DNA of 64,000 bases. Source: Termitomyces sp. T153 (Eukaryota > Basidiomycota > Agaricomycetes > Agaricales > Lyophyllaceae). This document shows positions 1 to 10,030 of this stretch, in pieces. The stretch's first letter is position 1; every line of letters begins with the position of its first letter. The stretch lies in assembly GCA_018296165.2 (NCBI GenBank), contig JACKQL020000018.1:62001-126000 (forward strand), read 5' to 3'. Both the position numbers and the translations under genes were made by a program. Below the pieces are notes generated by a model that searched no databases, had not been told where the DNA came from, and saw only the letters and a list, made by a program, of their open reading frames with translations.

Positions 1-1695
1 CACAACCCTGGGGCCACTGTGTTGCACTGCCAATGCCCTGCCAGCAACCTCCCCATCCTTGCCATCCCCTGCTGAAGCTCTAGAGAGTGATCCATGAACA
101 TCTGTGTCAACCCGTCTTGGATTTATGCCAGTGCCATGGAGGCACCATTCAGGAGAACTCAGTGCTCCCGCACCCAGCCTAACTAAAAACAATTCATTAG
201 CAACAGAATGGAGAACTGGGGAGACACTTACAAAGAACCCCTGCATGGCCTGAGGCGGCCTCTCTGGCCAACCAACCCTCCCTCCACCCCACTGCCTCCA
301 GCTCTGCCTGCAATGAACCACCCTCCGATGCCACCTGCCACCCCTCTGCCACCTCCATGGGTTGTACCTCCCACTGCATCAGACGCTCCTACAAACTCTG
401 CACCTCCAATGCCCACTCTGTTGCCACTCGCACCAAGGTGTCCCGCTCTTGCTGCAGCACCTCCTTCTCCCTCTGTGCTGCATCCAGATCCTCCCTTACC
501 CATCAGAGCTGCCCCTCTCATACTGTCAATGCTGTCGTCAAAGCCTCCACCTGCCAATGTAGGAAAACCTCTGTAATTGAAGGCGGGGGCTCTGGGGAAC
601 TTGAAGCCTGTTCCAATGGTGTGCCTGAGGTAAGAGAATAAAAGTGAGGCTCCGGAGGTCCCGCCATCAATGTGTGTCCCCATGGCCTCTTGCTGGGCCC
701 TGCCTCTGACAGCAGGGAGGCCCTCCATTTCCCCTTATCCACCACTGCTAGCACCCCCTCCCTCTGCCCACCCCGTGGAGGTCCCACCTTCCCTGCAGGT
801 TGCCCCGCACCCCCCTTCCCCAACACCCTGGCCTTCCATGCCTTGCCCAGTTGCCCCCACACCCAACCCTCGTCCCACCCCTGCTCTGCAGCAATGCATG
901 CTGCCCGCCACTCCAACAAAATCAAGCACTTCTTGTGCCTTGCATGGCATAGAAGGCACACAGAGGTGTCACATTGTGAGCCCATGGAGGGCCCGTCAAA
1001 TTCACACAGCTTGCTCCACTAAGCACAAAGGGTATACTATAACCAAATGGTCAGTAAATGTCACCCAAAGAGCTTAAAAACTACTGGGGCTTGGTTCAAA
1101 CACCACTCCAGTGTTGGGGGGCCCCAAGTCCACACCAATGCCCTCGCAAACTCCTCTGCCATCACCTCCACCTGCAGAACTTGCTGCACCTGTGGAACTC
1201 CCTCTCCACCCCCTGCCACCAAACTTGACTGCGCAGGACAAACTCTAATCTGTCCCAAGCCCCTCTCTCAAGTAGAGCCCCCAGAAGAGCCCAACAACCG
1301 TTGTAACCCACCCTGCAAAGCTCTGTCAATTACCCCAAAAAAACAAGTAGACACTACTTACAACCCCAGTACATGGCACTGACCTGATGCCAGCACTCAA
1401 ACTCCTCCCCCTTGCTGTTGTACACCACCACCTCATCTGCATTGAAAACCATGGAGCTGAGTAATCAGAGGAGGACATGGAAGAAAATTTTGGGAAACTC
1501 TGGGGTATGTCCAAGTCTTTTAATTGATTGGGAAGAACCCCCTGATGAAGTGGCAACCACGCTTTGACTTTGCCTCCCATGCTGCCATCATCCACTGCAG
1601 ATTGATCAATATTACTTGGCTTTAACTCCCATGCCCCCACCGATCCCCAACCTGCACCCCACGTCTTGAGGGTCTTGACATTGAGAGGGGGGTGA
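1..1695 (-). pseudogene. Decayed reading frames inside a Gypsy-like element
   Basis: Minus-strand frames are broken into pieces with no complete protein. About 1358-1452 reads as a peptide ending GEEFECWHQVSAMYWG, a motif I associate with lineage-specific hypothetical proteins of mushroom-forming fungi, but I cannot name a family. At about 950-985 a cysteine cluster (C-x5-C-x2-C-x5-C spacing) hints at a degenerate metal-binding motif. CpG dinucleotides are scarce. The segment abuts a purine tract (about 1680-1695) and an LTR, so it is probably the 3' interior of an LTR retroelement or sequence carried within one. No function is assigned. Confidence 0.35.
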
Positions 1696-2579
1696 TGTCA
1701 TGACCCATTCCCTGGACCCCCACACATCATCCAATGACCCCCTGCCCGTCCAGAACCTCCTCTGATGCCTTGCCAAACTTCCACAGTGCTCTGCGCCTAC
1801 TCCAGCTAACTCCGACGCATCCTCAGCTAACTCTGACGGCCCCCTGGCCAACTCCAATGTCTTCCCCACAGTTGGTGACACTTCCCCTGGATCTCCTGAG
1901 CCCCTGGGACCATTCCCCCACCATGCCTAACCCTGTTACATGTCATCAACTCAACACCCTGGTTCCTCAGACTTACTTTCAAGTATCATGATGACCTCGG
2001 AACAGCTCACATCACCAATTGATCCCATCAACATATCAATGCAGCCTGCCCTCCGATTGTAACCAACACCTGTTGACTCTGTCAAGCTCTGCCAAGCCCC
2101 ACTGCCACAGCTGACATTCCCTGGAGCTCTCCAGTAGTCAGTATATAAGACGTAGAGTAGCTCTTTGTACTCTAGTCTTGATATTGCTTAACATTACCTA
2201 TGGTCTGATTGTTTCTCTCTCATGTTTCGTGTTCCATGTCTTGTTTTCTTACTCTCAGTCTCCTGGTCTTGTCTTGTCTCTATTGTGTTATTGTTTTCAT
2301 TACTGTTTTGTATCTCCACCTGAATCTATTCTTGTTCTCATCTCCATCTTGTCTTGACTCTGTCTCATTTCATTTGACTCCATCTCATCTTGTTTGATCC
2401 GTCCCATCCATCGTGTTCCTATCTTTCCCAACCTTAATGCCTTCATGAACCCTGCAATTATGATTATGAATCCCAGACACTCTTTAACCAACTCTGGACC
2501 TCGCTACACACTTGGCTCTGAACTCTATCAACCTCCATTGATCCCCCATCAAACTCTGGCTCTGCTTCCATCACTTACA
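1696..2579 (+). mobile_element. Probable 3' LTR of a Gypsy element
   Basis: The segment begins TGTCATGACCC directly after a purine tract of the type that primes plus-strand synthesis (TTGAGAGGGGGGTGA). It ends CACTTACA, giving TG...CA termini. A TATA-like GTATATAAG lies at about 2141. The partner 5' LTR would lie before the window starts, so the pair and target-site duplication cannot be checked. The exact 3' boundary is an estimate. Confidence 0.5.
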
Positions 2580-2842
2580 TAGCCACCACCTCCTCCATAC
2601 CCACAATACTTGCATACAGTCTTGTGCCTGAACCCTGCCAAGCCTGAACCCTGCCAAGCCTGTCCCCCTTCCTGCAGCTCATCCCCTACTCCTCCGGACC
2701 TCTCCAGACTTGCTTGGATCAATCTCCACCAACTATCCTCACAAGTCCCCAGTGTTTGGAACACCTCCAAATGCCCAGTTGTCAGTGCAGGGAATCACAT
2801 CCACCTAGTAAGGACTTGCCCAGTGTAGCTGAGCCCCCATGG

Positions 2843-5812
2843 TCAGTGGAACCTGACACTGCCAGCTTGCTTCATACCATATAACCCCTTCATCAGCTGG
2901 CATACCCAGTCCTCCTTCCCCTTTTCCTCAAATTCCTTTGGCTGTTCCATGTACACCATCTTCTCTTTAAGTAGAACTCCATTTAGATATGCAGTCTTGA
3001 CATCAATCTGGTTAGCATCCCAGCCTAATGATGATTCTAGATGTAACAGGATCCTCCAGGATTCTGCATGTGCTGTTGGTGAGGTTGTTCTTGTGTAACC
3101 TTCGCCATAGACTTGGTTAAAACCCTGCATAACATGCCATGTCTTGAACCTAGTTATCTTCCCTGTTTTGTTGTGCTTGATTGAGAACACAGGTTGGCCT
3201 TTGAGAATTTGATGTCCTTGTAGAACCTCTCCTTGTGAGACCAAGACCATACCCCATCTCCTTGAGGGCATTCAGCTCTTCTTAGTATGACTTTTTCCAT
3301 TTTCATCCATCAGGTGAGTTCTTTGCTTTCTCCTATGTTCTTGGTCTCAAGGTCAGCCTCAGAGTCCAGGTCTGGTAGGTTCTTGATTGCATTAAGTGCT
3401 GACAGGATCTGATCAAGGTCAGGTACCTGTTCCTCAATAATGTCATCCTCTTGGACTTTCCTCCACTCTTCAGCCTCTCTCTTTTGTTCAGCTCTCTCAT
3501 TTCTAATGTGCTCAGCTGCCTCTCTTAACTCTCTGACTGCCTTTTCTGTACATGTCTCCTATCTATCTCCTCTACACACCTTTTCTATTGGTACTGTTGC
3601 CCTTGTAGATCAGCAGACTTGCAGTTCTTATTGAGGCTCATGTCTTGCAAGTGGTTTGTCTTGTTGCATCTCAAAGGTTGGTCCCAAGATGCACAGAATC
3701 TCCTTGTCATCCTCTTGGGTGGGTCTGGCTGGTGTATCTGTGGTGTTCTTGGCAATGGAGCCCATGTTAAGAAAGTCCAATCCCAGTTCACTGCAGTCTG
3801 GGGCTTGTTGCTTTAGCCTTGAGTTTGGAGAATCATTGTGACTTTCAATGAAGTGAACATGATAGGAACTGTACACTTTTTCTGCAGAGCAGTCATAGCA
3901 TCAGTAGGCCTTGGAGTTGTGATCATACCCAATTAGCACACACTTGATGGAACAGTTGTATATTTTGGGGTTGTGCTTGATCTGGATCAGCACAAAAACT
4001 CAACAACTTATCTCCCAGATGTAGGTATAGTCTGGCTTTTTGTTGTACCATAGCTCATCTGGGGTAACATCAAAACTGCTAATGTCTTGGTTTGCCCATG
4101 GAGGTGAGTTGCCATGACATAAAATTTGTCCCATAAATATGGCAGGCATTTAGCTACTAGTCTCATGGCACAAGCCTTGCTCATAAGTGTTTGGTGCATG
4201 TGTTCAACCCATCCTATGTGTGCCAATGTGTATGGGGCCCTGACTTCTAGTATGATCCCCTTCTGTCTGTACCATTCCTTGTGTTCTATTCCATTGAACT
4301 CTCCATCATGGCCCATTTGCAAAATTTTGAGGCACAGCCCAGTTTCATTCTCCCTTGCAAGAATCCATGCTTTCAGCTCCTCAAACCCATCATCCTTTGT
4401 TTTCAACAGAATCAACCATGGTTCATTTGTGAAGTCATCAATGATATTCATGATATATATATTCTTTGTTTGAGATGCAATGGCTGCCTGCCTCATAAGA
4501 TCTACCCAAACTTTCTTGAGTTTCCTTGTTGCCCTATGCCCATCCCCTTCTTCCCTCTCCTTTGGAACTGGTGTTCTGGTCTGTTTCCCAAGGATACAGT
4601 AGTCATATTTTGGAGGTTTGAAAAGAAAGGAGGATGGTATACCTTTGATCATGACTGCACATGCCATTTGTATGATGGACTGGTAGTTGGCATGGCTGAG
4701 CCTGAGGTGCCAGGTTCTGAGGTCAGGTGATGCATGGACTGCAAGTGCATGCATTGAGGTCAAGTGCATAAAGGTTGTGCTTTGGAAGGAGGGTTTTGGT
4801 GGCAATAAGTTTGCCATTGCTTTTCTTGATCAAGGTAGTGCTGTTGCTGTCAAATATGGTGGCAATCTATTTGCTGTGCTAACATGCTGACAGATAGAAG
4901 GTGTACCATTGATCTTGATACATACAGTGCATTATAAAGCACCAGATGAGTACCTTTGGCAACATATAAACATATAGTTCCAACACCTGTTGCCATTATA
5001 GAACCTCCTACCACAAATGGATTTTTCACAGATTGGTTTGATGGTGATGAAATCAGTCACATCAGGAGATATGTGGATGGTTGCACCAGAGTACAGAAAG
5101 AATGGCTCTGCCTTTTTGTCATCACAGGATAAGGCCAAAACATTGTGGAATCATGGTTGGTGTGGCTGCCTCAGTCTATGCTGGTTTTGGGTTCCTCCTC
5201 AAGTATGATCCATGCATCAAACTCCAGCTCCTTGATATCAGCCAAAGATCTGCTGGGGGGAATTGCATCTGATGCCAGGCCTGCAGACTCCTGTCTCAAT
5301 GAGGGATTAGTTTTAGCTGCCTACATGGTCAGGTATACTGCAATTGTATCTGAGTCTCCCTGCAAAGTAAATGTGCTTCCCCCAAATGGCATCAGGGTAA
5401 TCTTAGATTACTTCTTCCTGTTCTTCTCTTTTCACTGATTTTCATAATAGGCTAGATAAGCCTTCTTCAACTCCTCAATGGTCTTCCTTTCCATGGCACC
5501 CTCCTCAAGGATGCACCAGGGTGCAGTGTGTCCAGTATAGACCTGCACATGGTGCTTCCAAGCCTTGCACATTGCACAAGTAAGATTGCTCCCTCTAAAT
5601 AGTCTCATATAAAATGTGGTTGGTGTTATGTCTGCAAGTGAAGATGTAGACCCATCCATTTCCAGCAGTGTTTGTTCCCCCTCTAGGAAACTCCTAATCC
5701 CTGCCAGTCCATATTTCTTTGTGTTCCCCACCTGTTCTAGGTCATGTGAGATGATTGATTGAGTATGCACAAAGGCCTTCTCAGATAAATGTGCCATAGT
5801 AGTATTTTTCAA
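2843..5812 (-). mobile_element. Degenerate Ty1/Copia retroelement (gag-protease-integrase-partial RT)
   Basis: Domains lie in Copia order on the minus strand. Gag is at 5432-5812 with a metal-binding motif CAMCKAWKHH followed by WC. A protease remnant is at 4932-5138, where the expected DSGAT reads YSGAT, so the catalytic Asp is lost. A GAG-pre-integrase and integrase core is at 4008-4817 (TWHLRLSHANYQ, MNIIDDFTNE, QMGHDGEFN). The front of the reverse transcriptase is at 2843-3271 (QIDVKTAYLNGVL, GLYGMKQA). The YxDD half of RT and RNase H are missing; the element stops at about 2840. Frames are interrupted between domains and CpG is depleted. It is a dead copy. Confidence 0.85.
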
Positions 5813-5969
5813 GGCAAGAACAAGAGATTATAGAGCTGATGCAATGCTTGCATAGACAAGATTGAAGGAAATTCAAACAGTCAGCCCAGCACAAACAAGT
5901 GAGCTGTCTTTGCTTGCAGATTTCTAGCTATAGGATTTGTTCTTCAGTGTATGAAGCAGCAACAACCCA

Positions 5970-6130
5970 TACCCTGTTAGAAGTAGGATCCTATAGACAA
6001 CAGAGTGTAAGTAATAGTCTATAGTATGTGTAAGTACTTGTCCAAATTGTATTAGTGAATAGTATGCTCACTCTTAGTCTCCATATAAACAATTGAGGGT
6101 GTCTGGTGCTTGTAGCTAGTATATATGTGC
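5970..6130. mobile_element. Possible Copia LTR fragment
   Basis: Starts TGTTAGAAG and resembles, loosely and over a short length, the better-defined Copia LTRs at 16984 and 37217 (TGTAAGTAAT block, then a CTCACTCTTAGT...GAGGGTGTCTG block). It lies just beyond the gag end of the minus-strand Copia remnant, where an LTR would be expected. I could not fix its outer end or find a target-site duplication. Confidence 0.35.
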
Positions 6131-6339
6131 AAGACAAAAGATGCCAAACAAAAGCTGTGGCTAGAACACTGCTGATAGGAGAGCTGAGAGTACACCAGAT
6201 TCCTAGCCACTACCAGAAGGCCCCTCCCAGCAGAAATTGGTGTGGAAAATAGGCCCATCAGATTAGCACCCACTGCCAGAAGGCTGCTGCAAGCAGAAAT
6301 AGGTGTACACTGGTCCACCAAGGAAAAGCTTTGCACCTG

Positions 6340-7645
6340 TGAGAATCACAGAACAATTGAAGCTACCCAACATTTTAAACCATTAAGCCACAGATTCATG
6401 TGATAACAAACCCAAAGAAATTTGAGGTGGTATGGAAGAATAAACAATAATCTTGTAGAAGATGTATGTCAAGTACAGGATTCAAAACCAAGACTTGATT
6501 GACCAGATCAAATGTGAACACTTCAGAACATCAAGCTATGAAAGCACATTGAATGAAGGCCAAATGTGGAATAGCTGAAGTGAATGACACTACAGCACAC
6601 TATGTCAAGTACAGGAGTCAAACCAGGCCTACTGTAAATATGTGCAAGAGGACAATCCTCATTCATGGACCAGAGCCATTTGTGGAAAGATGCCAAACAG
6701 AAACTGTGGCCAGAACACAGCTGATGGCAGAAATGAGAGTACACCAGGGCAAGCACCAGAGAAAATGGGCCTATCAGATTTCCAGCTGCTGCTGGAAGGC
6801 TGCAGCCAGCTACCTGACATTCAAAGCAATTGGATGGTTGGTTTCAATGCAAGCCTGAAATAATTCCAATACAAGAAAAGTATGCCCTTTGTATGCAAAA
6901 ATCTTATAGGGCCAAAGATGTCAAGCAAAGGAGTTTAACCCTTGACCAGACCAATATAAGGAACACACTGACCACATTTGAAACCATCAAGCAATAGATT
7001 AGTGTGAAAACAAGGCCAAAGAAATTTGAATGTGGTGCTATGGAAGAAAAAAAAGTAATCTTGTGAAAGATGTATGTCAAGTAAGGGATTTGAACCCAAG
7101 ACTTGATTGACCAGATCAAATCTGAACACTTCAAACCATCACATAACAAACAGTCCAGATCACTGATCCATGGTGGCTTGCAATGTTAAGTTTTCTACAG
7201 GCATTTATTGGAGAAAACAGTGGCCAATTGAAATGATGACTAAAAAATGCTTTTGAAGCTACAGACATGTCAAACAAGGGATTCAAACCCTCAACCTGAG
7301 CAGATGATGCTACTGAGATAAGCAAACACCTGACATTTGAACCCATTAAGCCACAAAGGCCTGATATATCAATCAAGTCAATAGGGTCTGTGTAGCAATG
7401 TTGGTTCCAGCACAATAAAGGATTTGGCATGTAGTCAGCCTGAATATCCAAATCATGAGGGTATTTTGCTTCAGAGTGAGCTTACACATTGGTTAGAGCA
7501 AGGGAGAAAAAGTACAATGAATAAAATTTGAGAACAAATCAGTAATCAATTGTCAGATAAAGGAGTCAAAGCCTCATCCTGACAGAGAGAAGAGTAACAT
7601 TATGGTACTTTAAACCACTAAGCCATGATACTGTCCTCATGATCA
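6340..7645 (-). repeat. Cluster of tRNA-derived SINE-like repeats
   Basis: On the minus strand several units contain an A-box-like TGGCTTAATGG or TGGCTTAGTGG followed by a B-box-like GGGTTTGAATCCC or GGCTTTGACTCC, the internal Pol III promoter layout of tRNA genes. Clear units lie at about 7260-7350, 7552-7640, 7069-7145, 6905-6995 and 6461-6540. A longer direct repeat (about 6388-6540 and 6990-7143) joins the tRNA-like head to a shared tail with a short A-run. None folds into an obvious intact tRNA. The neighbouring stretch 6052-6336 also resembles 6523-6756. This is best read as old SINEs or tandemly amplified tRNA relics. Confidence 0.55.
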
Positions 7646-8153
7646 TATTTCCTTGGAACATCTGTGGAGTGGACAATCATTGGAATGGTCATTCCCACCA
7701 GGTTTGCAATGGATGATAAGACACTCCAGCAGTGGAAATGGTCCTATGATGGCATCAAATGCTTCTGTGATGGCTTGTCATGCCTGACAGAACTGCTTTA
7801 CAGATTTCAATAATTATCTAATACAGATGGACTGAGATCTCTTGAATGGTGATAGTTCTATGACAGGATCTGGTGATGGACAAAGATCTCAACAATGGAG
7901 TGGCCTTCAAACAGAAACAGTTCTGTGATGGCACCCACCAGCTAATGGAACTGCCCTTTCCAACAAATGTTATATGGCATGGAAAGTGGACAGCAGACAT
8001 CTACTGCTACTATTGACAATAACACAATGTAAGACTCCCACAGAACCAAGAGGGCAGTCAAGGATGTCTGCTTAGAGTGTTTTTGACAACACATTGATCT
8101 GTTAAGTCAATGCATGGTTTCCTTCTGCTATATGTGTTAGTCCATGTGGCCTT
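7646..8153. other. CpG-poor spacer, no gene seen
   Basis: Short imperfect echoes of a phrase like TTCTGTGATGGCA recur around 7720-7930, suggesting an old low-order repeat. No coding region is supported. Confidence 0.4.
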
Positions 8154-10030
8154 CTAACTCCTGGAGCTGTATAGCACTGAAGCATTCCATACTCTCACAG
8201 ATTTGTCATATGAGCCAGAGACAATGGACTTCCCATCAGGTGAAAATGCAACAGATGTTATGCAGCTAGTGTGGCCATTCAACTCCTGCAACTGTCTACC
8301 ACTAGAAGCATCCCATACCCTTACAGATTTGTCACATGAGCCAGAAGCAATGGACTTCCCATCTGGTGAAAATGCAACAGATGTGACCAAGCAAGTGTGG
8401 CCATTTGACTCCTGCAGCTGTCTACCACTAGAGACATCCCACACCCTCACAGATTCATTATGTGATCCAGAAACAATAGACTTCCCATCTGGTGAAAATG
8501 CAACAGATGTGATCCAGCCAGTGTGGCCATTGAACTTCTGCAGCTGTATACCACTAGAGGCATCCCACACCCTCACAGATTGGTGATATGAGCCAGAAAC
8601 AATAGACTTTCCATCTGGTGAGAATGCAACAGATGTGACCCAGCTAGTGTGGCCATTCAACCCCTGCAGCTGTCTGCCATCAGAAACATCCCACACCCTC
8701 ACAGATTCATCATGTGAGCCAGAAACAATGGACTTCCCATCTGGTGAAAATGCAACAGATGTGACCCAGTCAGTGTGGCCATCTAACTCCTGCAGCTGTC
8801 TACCACTGAAAGCATTCCATACTCTCACAGATTTGTCATATGAACCAGAAACAATGGACTTTCCATCTGGTGAGAATGCAACAGATGTGACCCAGCTAGT
8901 ATGACCATTCATCTCCTGCAGCTGTCTACCGCTGGAGGCATCCCACACCCTCACAGATTTGTCATATGAGCCAGAAGCAATGGACTTCCCATTTGGTGAA
9001 AATGCAACAGATGTGATCAACTCTAAGTGACCATCCAACTCTTGCAGCTGTCTATCATTAGAAGCATCCCACACCTGTGCACATTCACCATGTGAGCCAG
9101 AAATAATGGACTTCCCATCTGGTGAAAATGCAACAGATGTGACTGAGCTAGTGAGGCCATTCAACTCCTGCAGCTGTCTACCACTGGAGACATCCCACAC
9201 CCTCACAGATTCATCATGTGATCCAGAAACAATGGACTTCCCATCTGGTGAAAATGCAACAGATGTGACCAGGCTAGTGTGGCCATTTGACTCCTGCCAC
9301 AGTCTGCCACCAGAAACATCCCACACCCTCACAGATTTATCATGTGATCTAGAAACAATAGACTTCCCATCTGGTGAGAATGCAACAGATGTGACCCAGC
9401 TAGTGTGGCCATTCATCTCCTGCAGCTGTCTGCCACTGTAAGCATCCCACACCCTCACAGATTTGTCATATGAGCCAGAAGCAATGGACTTTCCATCTGG
9501 TGAGAATGCAACAGATGTGACCCAATTAGTGTGGCCATTCAACTCCTGCAGCTGTCTATCACTAGAAGCATCCCAAACCCTTATAGATTTGTCACATGAG
9601 CCAGATACAATGGATTTCCCATCTGGTGAGAATGCAACAGATGTGACCCAATTAGTGTGGCCATTCAACTCCTGCAGCTGTCTGCCATCAGAGACATCCC
9701 ACACCCTCACAGATTCATCATGTGAGCCAGAAACAATGGACTTCCCATCTGGTGAAAATGCAACAGATGTGACCCAGTCAGTGTGGCCATTCAACCCCTG
9801 CAGCAGTCTGCCACTGAAGACATCCCATACCCTCACAGATTCATCATGTGAGCCACAAACAATGGACTTCCCATCAGGTGAAAATGTAACAGATCTGACC
9901 ACATCCATGTGGCCATTTAACTCCTGCAGCTGTCTACCACTGAAAGCATTCCATACTCTCACAGATTTGTTATATGAGCCAGAGACAATGGACATTCCAT
10001 CTGGTGAGAATGCAGCACAGTATACTGGGC
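8154..10030 (-). repeat. WD40-coding tandem array, 126-bp unit, copy 1
   Basis: Fourteen full 42-residue WD40 repeats plus a fifteenth partial one. The consensus begins TSVAFSPDGKSIVSGS and ends with a GHTxxV linker. Changes cluster at unit positions 17-19, 26-28, 34 and 40-42, while the framework is almost invariant. Adjacent and non-adjacent units share blocks of variants (units 5 and 9 are nearly the same), as expected if units are copied or exchanged within the array. Confidence 0.9.

Noticed and set aside
208..728. Proline-rich plus-strand and Gly-rich minus-strand proteins
   Set aside because: Low-complexity overlapping frames in a C-rich stretch at the edge of a retroelement; no motif or conservation.
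7260..7350. Functional tRNA gene
   Set aside because: A- and B-box matches are present, but I could not draw a full cloverleaf with paired acceptor ends; a SINE-like relic is the better call.
8154..10030. Regularly spaced repeats suggestive of a CRISPR-like array
   Set aside because: The 126-bp units are translated WD40 repeats without spacer structure, and the sequence is eukaryotic.
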